Shown: piece after piece, positions 52,758-61,655 of the stretch
Numbering within the stretch: the first letter of the stretch is position 1
Layout of the letters: each line of letters begins with the position of its first letter
NCBI RefSeq assembly: GCF_013488225.1
Contig: NZ_CP041241.1
Span: 1,550,001-1,614,000 of the forward strand
DNA length: 64,000 bases
Source of the DNA: Sinorhizobium mexicanum
GTDB lineage: Bacteria; Pseudomonadota; Alphaproteobacteria; Rhizobiales; Rhizobiaceae
Direction: 5' to 3'
Notes under the pieces: model-generated
Database searches by the model: none
Told to the model about the DNA's origin: nothing
The model's input: the letters and a program-made list of their open reading frames with translations, nothing else
Position numbers and translations under genes: made by a program

Positions 52758-53483
52758 CTAAGCACAAACCCTGTGACTCATCGCGGTTTTGATCCGCGGA
52801 TAGTCGTAAGTGTTAACTTTTGAAGTAGTAAACCCTGCGCCAACCAGTGCTTCCGCCATCTTGACCGCAGCACTCACTCCGTCGATTACCGGCACTCCTG
52901 TCGCCTCCTTGAGGCGGTCGCACAACGATGACATTCCCGCACAACCAAGTACAATCGCTTCGGCACCATCTTCTGCCTTAGCGGCCTCGATTTCCTTGAT
53001 TAACAGCCACTCGGCTCTTTTCGGATCTTCCTCGAGAGCAAGCACCGGAAGATCGATAGCACGTACCCTCCGGCAATGGCGCACCGCACCATAATCACTT
53101 ACCAGATCCTCAATGATCGGAACCGAACGTGGAAGGGTCGTTATAACGGAGAACCGACGGCTGATCGTCATAGCTACCTGGACCGCGGCCTGGCAAATGC
53201 CGATTACGGGGCCTTTGGCGACTTCGCGCGCTGCGTGCAGTCCGGGGTCGTCGAAACAGGCTATAATATAGGCGTCGACGCCCTGCACCTCCCCCTCGCG
53301 TATTTTTGCCAGCATTGCCGGCACCGACATGGCTTCATCGGCGCCACCCTCTATGCTGACCGGCGTATCGGCCGGATTGGAGGCCGACACGCGTGTGTCG
53401 GTGTGCTTGACGGACAAGGCGCTTTCCAGTGCTTGCGCGGTCATGGAGGCCGTGGAATTGGGATTGATGAGATGGATGTGCAT
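52758..53483 (-). CDS. Hydantoin/aspartate racemase family protein
   Basis: A 241-residue protein of the Asp/Glu/hydantoin racemase family. It has the N-terminal LINPNSTASMT and two catalytic cysteines in IIACFDDPG (near 76) and VLGCAGMS (near 182), about the spacing of hydantoin racemases, which interconvert D- and L-5-substituted hydantoins. Its gene follows the flavin reductase by 29 bases in the same direction. Similar ligands (hydantoins, allantoin, related amides) fit the amidohydrolases further right. The activity is unproven; some members are maleate isomerases. Confidence 0.8.
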   Translation of the reverse strand: MHIHLINPNSTASMTAQALESALSVKHTDTRVSASNPADTPVSIEGGADEAMSVPAMLAKIREGEVQGVDAYIIACFDDPGLHAAREVAKGPVIGICQAAVQVAMTISRRFSVITTLPRSVPIIEDLVSDYGAVRHCRRVRAIDLPVLALEEDPKRAEWLLIKEIEAAKAEDGAEAIVLGCAGMSSLCDRLKEATGVPVIDGVSAAVKMAEALVGAGFTTSKVNTYDYPRIKTAMSHRVCA

Positions 53484-53512
53484 GGTGAAACTCTCGGTTG
53501 CCTGTCGTTCAG

Positions 53513-54139
53513 CTATTTCTTCGGCGTTACGACATCGGCGATCGGCGGAGCCTTGAGAACGAATTGGCGGTCAGACGTAATATAATTGTCGGCATGAAGC
53601 CGGGCGATGGGCTGATAGCGTTCCGGGTCCACATAACGCCCTCCGGCATCGAGGCAATCGCGGCGCACATGCATGTGCACCACCTCGCCCAGCACCAGCG
53701 TGCGGCGCGGATAGTCGATCAGGCGCTCGACGCGGCATTCGAAGATGCAAGGCGCCTCTTCGGCATAGGCGACATCGATCTTCCGGCACTGGACGGCCTT
53801 CAACCCGGCCACTTCCAGTTCGTCCACCTCGCTGTCAAAGCCGAGCCCGCAGATCAGCATCTGTTGCGACAACTCCATGTCGACCATGCTGATGGCAAAT
53901 TCGCCGGTACGGCGAATATTGACCATCGTGTCCTTCGGCTCGCCGGTAAGACGCGGCTGGATACCCAGGCCGACGATGGCCGGATCGTGTGAAAACACGT
54001 TGAAAAAGCTCATGGGCGCAGCATTGCTGTGCCCGCGTTCGGAGCGTGTCGTCACGAGCGCGATCGGGCGGGGGCCGATGAAATTCGTCAGCAGCCTGTA
54101 GCGGCTTTGCGGCTCAATCTCTTCAAAATCGAATTCCAT
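53513..54139 (-). CDS. Flavin reductase-like domain protein
   Basis: A 208-residue protein of the flavin reductase-like (FMN-binding split-barrel) family: YRLLTNFIGPRPIALVTT at the start, then NAAPMSFFNVFSHDPAIVG, KDTMVNIRRTGEFAIS and VLGEVVHMH. It binds FMN and may supply reduced flavin to a monooxygenase, though no such oxygenase is adjacent, or act itself. The gene is divergent from the GntR regulator across two AT-rich boxes with TTGTAGATAA, and it precedes the racemase gene. It starts at an ATG with a weak ribosome-binding site. Confidence 0.82.
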   Translation of the reverse strand: MEFDFEEIEPQSRYRLLTNFIGPRPIALVTTRSERGHSNAAPMSFFNVFSHDPAIVGLGIQPRLTGEPKDTMVNIRRTGEFAISMVDMELSQQMLICGLGFDSEVDELEVAGLKAVQCRKIDVAYAEEAPCIFECRVERLIDYPRRTLVLGEVVHMHVRRDCLDAGGRYVDPERYQPIARLHADNYITSDRQFVLKAPPIADVVTPKK

Positions 54140-54160
54140 CGCAGTCCCAAAATGTCGATC

Positions 54161-54200
54161 TTATCATCTACAATAATCTTTCATATTATCTACAATATTG
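54161..54200. promoter_or_regulatory. Two GntR-type boxes, divergent promoter
   Basis: Read on the minus strand, TTGTAGATGA and TTGTAGATAA occur in tandem in a very AT-rich segment between the flavin reductase and gntR genes. They match one half exactly and most of the other half of TTGTAGACAA, found at 63425 in front of the peptide-transporter operon. FadR-type GntR proteins commonly bind TNGTNNNACNA-like sites. Binding by the adjacent regulator is inferred. Confidence 0.5.
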
Positions 54201-54272
54201 CAAGCCAATTGAATCCGCGAGTTGACTTTTTCACGCGCTTCGCGATTGTCTTCTTCAGCAAGGAGAACAGGT

Positions 54273-54950
54273 ATGAGCGAACAAGCCGCGATGTCGGTCG
54301 AGCAGATAGTAGAAAGGGTATGGCTTTCCATCGCCGAACGGCGATTGCGTCCTGGCGTGCAGCTCAAAGAAGAACAACTGGCCTCGATTTTTCACGTTAG
54401 TCGCGCACGCATCCGTCAGGCACTGACCGTTCTCGCACGTGACGGCCTTGTAACGATCATCCCCAATCGCGGTGCTTTTGTTTGCAAGCCATCCGTGGAA
54501 GAGGCTCGCGATGTGTTTTTCGTTCGCCAGGCGGTGGAACGATGCGTTGTGGAGCGTCTCTGCACTTCGATGTCGAAGGATGGCGTGAAACGGCTTCGCG
54601 ATCATGTCAAGAAAGAGCGGATCGCCAATGCCGAAGATAGCACCACGGATATCATCAAGCTTTCCGGCGGCTTCCATCTTTTGCTGGCCGAACTGACCGG
54701 ATCGGATTTCCTGTTTACGACAATGCGCGACCTCATCGCTCGCAGTTCGTTGATTACCGCCGTTTACCGGAACACCACGCGCTTCAATTGCGGCCCGGAC
54801 GAGCACGCCGACATCGTCAAGGCGATTTCGGCGAAAGAAGCCAAGAAGGCCGTACATCTCATGTCGCATCATCTGGAGCATGTGGAGTCCGAGCTGGATT
54901 TGAGCGAGATACGCGACTTTTCGCACGATCTGCGCGCAGCACTGGCGTGA
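54273..54950 (+). CDS. GntR-family regulator, FCD-type
   Basis: About 225 residues. The winged HTH is typical of the FadR subfamily of GntR: RRLRPGVQLKEEQLASIFHV, then SRARIRQALTVLARDGLV, and the wing GAFVCKPS. The C-terminal all-helical FCD domain has RQAVERCVVERLC and metal-ligand-like histidines (FHLLLAEL, DEHADIVKAI, HHLEHVE). Such regulators bind small organic acids. The ATG has AAGGAGAACAGG upstream; the 17-residue longer frame is rejected. It is divergent from flavin reductase/racemase and near the transporter/amidohydrolase operon, so it probably regulates both. Confidence 0.86.
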   Translation: MSEQAAMSVEQIVERVWLSIAERRLRPGVQLKEEQLASIFHVSRARIRQALTVLARDGLVTIIPNRGAFVCKPSVEEARDVFFVRQAVERCVVERLCTSMSKDGVKRLRDHVKKERIANAEDSTTDIIKLSGGFHLLLAELTGSDFLFTTMRDLIARSSLITAVYRNTTRFNCGPDEHADIVKAISAKEAKKAVHLMSHHLEHVESELDLSEIRDFSHDLRAALA

Positions 54951-54990
54951 CGTGGCGGAGACGCGGCAGGCGGCTTCCCGCCCATGCAGG

Positions 54991-55980
54991 TCAGCTTTCC
55001 GCTATCGCGTCCTCAGCCAGATGACAGGCCACGCGGGTACCGTTGTGCAGGATCCGTATCTTCGGTACGTCCTCGGAGCAGCGCGCGCTGGCGACCGGGC
55101 AGCGCGGGTGGAAGGCGCATCCGGAAGGCGGCTTCAGCGGGCTTGGTACTTCGCCGCTGGCAGGCTCGCGATTGCGGTTCGGCGCCTCGATATTCGGAAT
55201 CGTCTGCAGCAGGAGCTGCGTGTAGGGATGGCGCGGACGAGCGAACAGCTCTTCCGTGTCGCCTTCCTCCACGATGCGGCCCAGATACATCACCGCGATG
55301 CGGTCCGACATTTGGCGAACGACGCTCATGTCGTGGCTGATGAAGAGATAGGTCAGCCCCAGTTCGTCCTGCAAACGGCGCATCAGGTTCAGCACCTGCG
55401 CCTGTACTGATACGTCGAGCGCCGAGGTCGGCTCGTCGCAGACCAGAAATTCCGGCTCGCTTGCCAGCGCGCGGGCGATCGAGATGCGCTGGCGCTGCCC
55501 ACCCGAAAACTCGTGCGGGAACTTCTCGCCGTCGGATGGCGATAGCCCGACCGTGCGCAGAAGCTCTTCGACGCGCTCCGTCACTTCGGCAGCGGTCTTG
55601 CGCAGCTTCAGTTCGCGCAGCGGTTCGGCAATGATGTTCCTCACCCGCCAGCGCGGATTGAGCGAGGCGTAAGGGTCCTGAAAGATCATCTGCGCCGACA
55701 GACGCACGCCGCTCCTCCCTGGCGCGAAGCGCATTTCGCCGCTCGTCGGGCGATAGAGGCCGGTGACAAGGCGCGCTACGGTGGATTTTCCGCAGCCGCT
55801 CTCGCCGACAATGCTGAGACAGCCGCCGGCGGGCACCGTGAAGCTGATATCGTTGACGGCCTGCAGATCCTGCCGGGGCTTGCGCTCCACCACCCGGTTG
55901 AGCCACGGAGCGGACACATCGAAAGTCTTGACCAGCCGGTCAACGGTCAAGGCCGGGGCCTTTTGCAACGGTTTCGTCAT
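54991..55980 (-). CDS. Oligopeptide-type ABC transporter ATPase (DppF-like)
   Basis: A 329-residue ATPase of the OppF/DppF type. It has Walker A GESGCGKSTVAR (near residue 58), the signature FSGGQRQRISIARAL, Walker B FLVCDEPTSALD, and the C-terminal cysteine-containing CAFHPRCPVASARC segment of the family. It works with the DppD-like ATPase and two permeases. It starts four bases before the stop of the preceding gene (ATGA). The gene is last in a minus-strand operon that begins at the binding protein (63218). Substrates of such transporters include peptides and other small nitrogen compounds. Confidence 0.92.
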   Translation of the reverse strand: MTKPLQKAPALTVDRLVKTFDVSAPWLNRVVERKPRQDLQAVNDISFTVPAGGCLSIVGESGCGKSTVARLVTGLYRPTSGEMRFAPGRSGVRLSAQMIFQDPYASLNPRWRVRNIIAEPLRELKLRKTAAEVTERVEELLRTVGLSPSDGEKFPHEFSGGQRQRISIARALASEPEFLVCDEPTSALDVSVQAQVLNLMRRLQDELGLTYLFISHDMSVVRQMSDRIAVMYLGRIVEEGDTEELFARPRHPYTQLLLQTIPNIEAPNRNREPASGEVPSPLKPPSGCAFHPRCPVASARCSEDVPKIRILHNGTRVACHLAEDAIAES

Positions 55981-56960
55981 GCGGTGCCTCCTGCGTTCAG
56001 CCAGCAGGCGCTTGCACTCTGGCCGGCAAAAATGAGTTCCGGGCGTTCGCGGAGGCAGCGCGGCCCCGCCATCTTGCAGCGCGGATTGAAGGCGCAGCCG
56101 TTGGGTATCGCGTCCAGACGCGGCATGGAGCCGTCGATCTGATTGAGCCTCTCGACGCGCGCGCCCAGCGACGGAATCGAAGCCATCAGACCCTGCGTAT
56201 AGGGATGGCGCGGCTGGTGCAGCACCTGCTCGACAGGCCCGATCTCGATCAGCCGCCCGGCATACATAACGGCGATGCGGTCGGCAGCTTCCGCGATCAC
56301 GCCCATGTCATGCGTGACGAGCATGACGGCGGTCTGCTTCTCCTTGCACAACTTACGCAGGAGCGAGATGATCTGCGCCTGGATCGACACGTCGAGCGCC
56401 GTGGTCGGTTCGTCGGCGATGATGAGTTTCGGCGATGCCGCAAGCGCAAGCGCGATCACGACACGCTGGCGCATGCCGCCCGAGAACTGATGCGGATACT
56501 GGTTGACCCGCTCCTCAGGCGAAGGAATGCCGACATCGCGCAGCAATTGCACGGCGCGGACGCGGGCTTCGGTCTTGCTGAGACGGAGATGCCGGCGGAT
56601 GGTTTCGATGAGTTGCGCGCCAACGGTGAACAGCGGATTGAGCGAGGTAAGCGGGTCCTGAAAAATCGCACCGATCTCGCGGCCGCGAATTTTCTCCATG
56701 GCGCGGTCATCGAGCGTATCGATGCGACTGTTGCCGAGCCAGACCTCGCCGCCGGCGATATGGCCCGGCGCTTCGAGCAACCCCTGAATGGCGAGCCCGG
56801 TCATGGACTTGCCTGCGCCGGATTCGCCCACAACGCCGAGAATTTCACCCGGGCGGATCGACAGGCTGACATCCGACAGCGCAGTTACCGTGCCGCGGCG
56901 GCCCGGAAAATCCACGCGCAAATTACGAACTTCAACGACCGGTTCCTGTATGTCACCCAT
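55977..56960 (-). CDS. Oligopeptide-type ABC transporter ATPase (DppD-like)
   Basis: A 327-residue ATPase of the OppD/DppD type with Walker A GESGAGKSMTGLAI (near 40), the signature FSGGMRQRVVIALAL, Walker B IIADEPTTALD, and the C-terminal cysteine-rich motif CAFNPRCKMAGPRC typical of the family. It forms a pair with the DppF-like gene (four-base overlap) and starts eight bases inside the end of the amidohydrolase gene. Its position between the transporter and two hydrolases indicates uptake and immediate hydrolysis of the imported compound. Confidence 0.92.
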   Translation of the reverse strand: MGDIQEPVVEVRNLRVDFPGRRGTVTALSDVSLSIRPGEILGVVGESGAGKSMTGLAIQGLLEAPGHIAGGEVWLGNSRIDTLDDRAMEKIRGREIGAIFQDPLTSLNPLFTVGAQLIETIRRHLRLSKTEARVRAVQLLRDVGIPSPEERVNQYPHQFSGGMRQRVVIALALAASPKLIIADEPTTALDVSIQAQIISLLRKLCKEKQTAVMLVTHDMGVIAEAADRIAVMYAGRLIEIGPVEQVLHQPRHPYTQGLMASIPSLGARVERLNQIDGSMPRLDAIPNGCAFNPRCKMAGPRCLRERPELIFAGQSASACWLNAGGTA

Positions 56961-58446
56961 TTGCGTCCCCCTCTATCGGATAGCTGGGCGGGAAGATTGC
57001 GGCGACCGGAGGATTGTTCCAGCTCCGCTCGGGATATTTGGCGATCAGCCCGTCATATTGAGCCTGAGCCTGAATGCGCGCCTCTTGCATGTCGAAGCCG
57101 GCCAGTTGGCGATCGAGCATGGAGACGCGGCCGTCGACGAAGACCGCATGCGTGATCTTGCCCGACCCCCCGGTGACGATCGTGGTGATCGGATCGATGG
57201 ACGGAGCCATTAGGGTGTCATCGAGACGGAAGACCGCGATGTCTGCACGCGCCCCCGGTGAGAGATGACCGAGATCGGAACGGCCCAGTGCCTTCGCGCC
57301 CCCAATCGTCGCCGCGTCGAACAGGTCGGCCGAACGCAGGCGGTCCGGTGCTCCGTCGGCGATGCGGCCCGCGATTAGCCCCGCCAGCAGGTTCATCAGC
57401 ATGTCGGGCGGCGTCGTGTCCGTGCCCATGGCAATATTGATCCCGCGCTTGGCGCAGGCCGAAAAGGAGTTGAGGATCGAACCACCACGTCCCGAGACCA
57501 GCGGACAATGGACGATGGAAACCCCATTCGCCGCGTAAAGACCGAGGTCTTCATCCGTGGCGTTGGTGGCATGCGGCGCGATGAGGCGGTCGCTCAGCAG
57601 ACCGTGCTTTTGAAGCCAGACCGGTGCGGTCGAGCCGTGCAGCATGTGCACCGTGTCGACTTCCATCGCTCCCTGTGCCATGTGCAGCCGGAATTTGCAG
57701 CCGAGATCGCGTGCGGCGGCATCGGTGCGCTGCAAAAGCCCGATCGTCGAGGTTTCGACACGGTCCGGCGCCAGCATGCCGCGCACCAGATCGCCATGGC
57801 TGCCATTCTGGCGTTCAATATAGGCAATGGCGTCGTTCAGGCCCCGAAAACCACGCTCCTCGTCAAAGACAGGCACCATCTTGCCGGGTGCTTCCAGCAC
57901 CATGCCGCCCGAACGGTAGGCTGGACTGAGATAGACACGCAGACCGAGTTCGCCCGCGGCTTCCGCAGCCGCATCGAACTCGCCGACCGTTTCACCCCAT
58001 TCACGGTAAAACAGCGAGGCAATGGGAGCGGCAGTGGTGATGCCGTTCAACAACAGCTGGCCGAAAGCGAATCGTTTCTGGAAGGCCAGTTCCTCCTGCG
58101 TGTACATTTCATAGGGACCAGCTTCGACATAGGAGCGCGGCCAGACGCGGCCCTTGGCCCACCCGGGGTGGTTGTCGATGCCAAGGATGGTGGTATCGAG
58201 ATCGGACAGCGCATCGAGATCGATCAGGCCGGGGCTGATCAGTGCATTGCCGAAGTCGATTCGGCGGGCCACTTCGCCAGGGAAACGGTGCCCGACGAAC
58301 AGAATTTCGCCATCCTCGAAAACGACTTCGCCGTTGCGGAGAAGCCGGTGGCTGCCGTCTTTATGTCCGACGACCCAGCGAGCGGTGATCAGTGTGCGTC
58401 CTTCCGGACGACGGCCGAGGGGAAGAGTATCGAAAGCTTCGCTCAC
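56953..58446 (-). CDS. Amidohydrolase-superfamily protein lacking the HxH motif
   Basis: A 497-residue amidohydrolase fold similar to chlorohydrolase/TrzA-type enzymes. The later metal and catalytic residues are visible: H in KFRLHMAQG (near 239), H in LIAPHATN (near 278) and D in AMGTDTTPPDM. The usual N-terminal PGxxDxHxH is replaced by PGLIDLDALSDLDTT, so both N-terminal metal histidines are missing. It may be a mononuclear or metal-free hydrolase, or a subfamily with other ligands. Its last bases overlap the DppD-like gene, and its first base abuts the next amidohydrolase gene. A remnant of a paralogue's C-terminus lies near 63560. Confidence 0.82.
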   Translation of the reverse strand: MSEAFDTLPLGRRPEGRTLITARWVVGHKDGSHRLLRNGEVVFEDGEILFVGHRFPGEVARRIDFGNALISPGLIDLDALSDLDTTILGIDNHPGWAKGRVWPRSYVEAGPYEMYTQEELAFQKRFAFGQLLLNGITTAAPIASLFYREWGETVGEFDAAAEAAGELGLRVYLSPAYRSGGMVLEAPGKMVPVFDEERGFRGLNDAIAYIERQNGSHGDLVRGMLAPDRVETSTIGLLQRTDAAARDLGCKFRLHMAQGAMEVDTVHMLHGSTAPVWLQKHGLLSDRLIAPHATNATDEDLGLYAANGVSIVHCPLVSGRGGSILNSFSACAKRGINIAMGTDTTPPDMLMNLLAGLIAGRIADGAPDRLRSADLFDAATIGGAKALGRSDLGHLSPGARADIAVFRLDDTLMAPSIDPITTIVTGGSGKITHAVFVDGRVSMLDRQLAGFDMQEARIQAQAQYDGLIAKYPERSWNNPPVAAIFPPSYPIEGDANG

Positions 58447-59639
58447 TACGGCATCTCCACCACGGCGACGCCCTGACGTGCCGTGACGCGGCCGCTCTTG
58501 ACGACCAGCGGGCGCGGAGCGATGTCCACCACCGCATGCGCCAGCGTTTCACCGGTCAGCAGGGTCAAATCGGCGTTGCAGCCGACCTCAAGGCCGTAAT
58601 TTTCAAGCCGCATGACGTCCGCACCGCCCCGCGAGACGATGTGCAGCACATGTTCCAGATCGTGATCCGAGCGCACACCGTTCTTCATGCCGATAACCTT
58701 GGCGCGGTCCAGCATGTCCGGCTGGCCCCATGGACCCCAGGTGTCACGGATGCCGTCACAGCCGCCGCCGATGCGCACGCCCGCTTCCTTCAGGCGCTTG
58801 ATCGACGGCACCGTGGCCGAAGGCGCGCCCGTGGTGAGGATGGCGACATCGAGAACGGCGAGCTGTTCAATCAGCTGGCCGACGCGCAGATAATCGTTCA
58901 TGCCGAGCGCAAAGGCATGGCTGATCGCCACCTTGCCTTCCATGCCGTTGGCGCGGATGCGCTCGAAGATGAGTTCCATTGTGAAGGCGCCGAGGTCGCC
59001 CGTCTCATGCAAATGAATGTCGATCGGTACGCCGTGCTTGGTGGCGAGCGCGAACAGAATGTCGAGCTGGCCTTTCGGATCGCGGTCGATGCCACACGGA
59101 TCGATCCCGCCCAGCACTTCGCAGCCCTGACGCAGCGCCTCTTCGAGCAACTCCTTCGTGTCGGGCATGACCATCACGCCCGACTGCGGAAATGCAACGA
59201 TTTCTATGTCAATGACGCCCCTGAGCTTCTCGCGCGTTTCCCAGACGCCCTCGACCAGCGACAGGCCGTGAACCGGATCGATATCGACATGGCTGCGGAC
59301 ATGCGTTCCGCCATGGGCAGCCAGACCGATCGCATGGCGCATCGACTGGCGATGCGCATCGATGCCGATCACCAGACGCTGCTCGCGTTCGAAATCGATG
59401 CGCTCGCGCAGGATCGCGGCGCGGTTGTTGACATGCCACGGCATGCCCCAGGTGGTTTTGTCGAGATGGGTATGCGCATCGATCAATCCGGGCGCGACGA
59501 TTGCGTTGCCGCCATCTTCCACGGCCATGCCAGGCTCTGCTTCGAAACGGCCAAAACCGGCAATCTTTCCGTCCCGGATCAGAATATCGCGGATTTCGCC
59601 TGCCATGGGCCGGACGTTGCGGAGCAAAAGATCGTTCAT
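58446..59639 (-). CDS. Amidohydrolase, cytosine deaminase-like
   Basis: A 397-residue amidohydrolase resembling cytosine deaminase and N-isopropylammelide hydrolase. It has the metal-binding PGLIDAHTHLDKT (near 60), HLHETGD (near 203), SHAFAL (near 230) and DGIRD (near 300). These enzymes deaminate or hydrolyse N-heterocycles and related amides in the cytosol. The ATG follows GAGGTAAGTCC; the longer frame upstream has no support. It abuts the HxH-less amidohydrolase gene (stop and start share a base) and follows the permease gene by five bases. A target such as an imidazole, pyrimidine or creatinine-like compound fits, without proof. Confidence 0.88.
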   Translation of the reverse strand: MNDLLLRNVRPMAGEIRDILIRDGKIAGFGRFEAEPGMAVEDGGNAIVAPGLIDAHTHLDKTTWGMPWHVNNRAAILRERIDFEREQRLVIGIDAHRQSMRHAIGLAAHGGTHVRSHVDIDPVHGLSLVEGVWETREKLRGVIDIEIVAFPQSGVMVMPDTKELLEEALRQGCEVLGGIDPCGIDRDPKGQLDILFALATKHGVPIDIHLHETGDLGAFTMELIFERIRANGMEGKVAISHAFALGMNDYLRVGQLIEQLAVLDVAILTTGAPSATVPSIKRLKEAGVRIGGGCDGIRDTWGPWGQPDMLDRAKVIGMKNGVRSDHDLEHVLHIVSRGGADVMRLENYGLEVGCNADLTLLTGETLAHAVVDIAPRPLVVKSGRVTARQGVAVVEMP

Positions 59640-59644
59640 AGGAC

Positions 59645-60595
59645 TTACCTCAGTTTCGGATTGAGAGCATCGCGCAGCCAATCGCCGAGCATGTTGACGG
59701 CCACGACCAGCAGGCAGAGCTGAATGACGGGGAAGAGCACGATCCACCAGGAACCGGAGAACAGGAACTGGTTGCCGATGCGGATCAGCGTTCCCAGAGA
59801 CGGCTGGCTCGGCGGCATGCCGATGCCAAGGAACGAAAGCGTAGCTTCGGTGAGGATCGCCATGCCGAAGTTGAGCGTCGCCGCCACCATGATCGGCGTC
59901 AGCGTGTTAGGCAGGATGTGCTTGGCCATGATGCGTCGGGCAGGCACACCGATCAGCCGCGCCGCCGATACATAGTCCTTGCCGGTTTCGACGATGGCCT
60001 GCGCACGCACCGTGCGGGCATATTGTACCCAGGCGGACAGTGCGATGGCCAGAATGAGCACCCCCGACGCGCCGACCTCACGCAAGCTGACGGGCAGCAT
60101 CTGGCGCACGACTGCCGAGACCAGAATGGCGACGAGGATGGTCGGAATGGACAGGGTTATGTCGCCGAAGCGCATCAGCAGATTGTCGATGAAACCGCCG
60201 AAGTAGCCGGAGATCAGTCCCGCGCTCATGCCGATCAGCAGCGAGAGCGCCACCGAGGCAATGCCGATGACGATGGAAATGCGCGTACCGTAGAGAATGG
60301 CCGACAGCATGTCGCGGCCCTGCGTGTCGGTGCCGAGAAGATAGGGCCATTCGCCCCCTTCGTCCCATAGCGGCGGCAGCTCCGCCTTCCACATATCGAG
60401 TGCTGCGCCGTCATAGGGGTTCTGCGGCGCGATCAGCGGGGCGAACAGTGCCGTCAGGATCAGGATCGCCAGGAGCGCGGCGCTGAACATCGCCGTCTTG
60501 CTATGCGTGAACGACCACCACACATCGCTCTTGCGGATACGCTGGAAGAGCGAAGGACGGGTGACGGGCGGAGTTTGAGAGGTCTGGATGCTCAT
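59645..60595 (-). CDS. Oligopeptide-type ABC permease (DppC-like)
   Basis: A 316-residue OppC/DppC-type permease with about six helices. A short cytosolic N-terminus (SIQTSQTPPVTRPSLF) and a first helix FSAALLAILILTALFAPLIA are followed by LLGTDTQGRDMLSAILYG and the EAA-loop segment ARLIGVPARRIMAKHILPNT. The start is uncertain: an ATG 33 bases upstream sits two bases after the previous stop but has no ribosome-binding site, so the internal ATG was chosen. The gene lies between the DppB-like permease and an amidohydrolase. Confidence 0.88.
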   Translation of the reverse strand: MSIQTSQTPPVTRPSLFQRIRKSDVWWSFTHSKTAMFSAALLAILILTALFAPLIAPQNPYDGAALDMWKAELPPLWDEGGEWPYLLGTDTQGRDMLSAILYGTRISIVIGIASVALSLLIGMSAGLISGYFGGFIDNLLMRFGDITLSIPTILVAILVSAVVRQMLPVSLREVGASGVLILAIALSAWVQYARTVRAQAIVETGKDYVSAARLIGVPARRIMAKHILPNTLTPIMVAATLNFGMAILTEATLSFLGIGMPPSQPSLGTLIRIGNQFLFSGSWWIVLFPVIQLCLLVVAVNMLGDWLRDALNPKLR

Positions 60596-60629
60596 CGGTC
60601 TTGGCCCCACAGTCGGTTCAACGGGCATT

Positions 60630-61598
60630 TCAGCGGGCTGTACGCAAGCGGGGATCGATTACCGCATAGGCAATGTCCACCAGCGTGTTGAGCACGACGA
60701 AGATGAAGGAAATGATGCAGAGATACGCCGCCATCACCGGAATATCGAGGAAGGTGACGGCCTGAATGAACAGCATTCCCATGCCCGGCCACTGGAACAC
60801 GGTTTCGGTGATGAGCGCGAAGGCAATCAGTGAACCGACATTCATTGCGGTCATGGTCACGACCGGCATCAGGCAGTTGCGCAGCGCATGGCGGAAATAG
60901 ATACGCCAGCGCGGAATGCCGCGCGCGCGGGCAAATTTTACGTAATCCGATCGCAGCACTTCCAGCATTTCAGCGCGCACCAGACGCATGACCAGCGTGA
61001 CCTGATAAAGCGAAAGCGCGACGGACGGCAGCAGGATCGCCGCGCGTCCCGAAGACGTCAGGAGGCCCGTCGACCACCAGCCGAGCTGCACGACATCGCC
61101 GCGACCAAAGGCCGGGAGCCAGCCGATCGTAACCGAGAAGACGAGGATCAGCAGGATACCGACGACGAAGCTCGGCAGCGAGACGCCGACAATGGAGAGA
61201 AATTGCAAGCCCTCCGTATACCATTTGCCACGCTTGATCGCGGTCAGCACGCCGAGCGGAAGGCCGAGCAGCAGGGAGATCAGGGTGGCAACCAGCACCA
61301 GCTCGAGCGTCGCCGGAAATCGTTCGGCGATCAGGCTCAACACGTCCTGACCGTTACGGTAGGAAATGCCGAAATTGCCCTGCGCAGCGTTGACCACGAA
61401 CCGGGTATATTGCGTCATGAGGCCATCGTTGAGACCCAGACGTTCGCGCAGATCATCGCGATCGGCCTGCGTCATCTGCTCGTTGGCCATCATCTCGACG
61501 GGGTCGCCCGCCAGCCGGAAAATCAGAAAGGCCAGCAAAGCGACGGCCAACATCACCATGACGGCATTTGCCAGACGCTTTATGATAAAAACCAGCAT
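60630..61598 (-). CDS. Oligopeptide-type ABC permease (DppB-like)
   Basis: A 322-residue OppB/DppB-type permease. It has an N-terminal helix LANAVMVMLAVALLAFLIFR, the conserved GDPVEMM and GLNDGLMTQY, later helices with SVGLPLGV-like turns, and the coupling segment ARARGIPRWRIYFRHALRN. The ATG follows GAGGAATTCCT. It is the first permease after the binding protein, with a 57-base gap. All expected helices appear present. Confidence 0.9.
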   Translation of the reverse strand: MLVFIIKRLANAVMVMLAVALLAFLIFRLAGDPVEMMANEQMTQADRDDLRERLGLNDGLMTQYTRFVVNAAQGNFGISYRNGQDVLSLIAERFPATLELVLVATLISLLLGLPLGVLTAIKRGKWYTEGLQFLSIVGVSLPSFVVGILLILVFSVTIGWLPAFGRGDVVQLGWWSTGLLTSSGRAAILLPSVALSLYQVTLVMRLVRAEMLEVLRSDYVKFARARGIPRWRIYFRHALRNCLMPVVTMTAMNVGSLIAFALITETVFQWPGMGMLFIQAVTFLDIPVMAAYLCIISFIFVVLNTLVDIAYAVIDPRLRTAR

Positions 61599-61655
61599 AG
61601 GAATTCCTCGATAACAGGACGCTTCGGGCAATCCTCCCGAAGCGTCCTGATTGAA

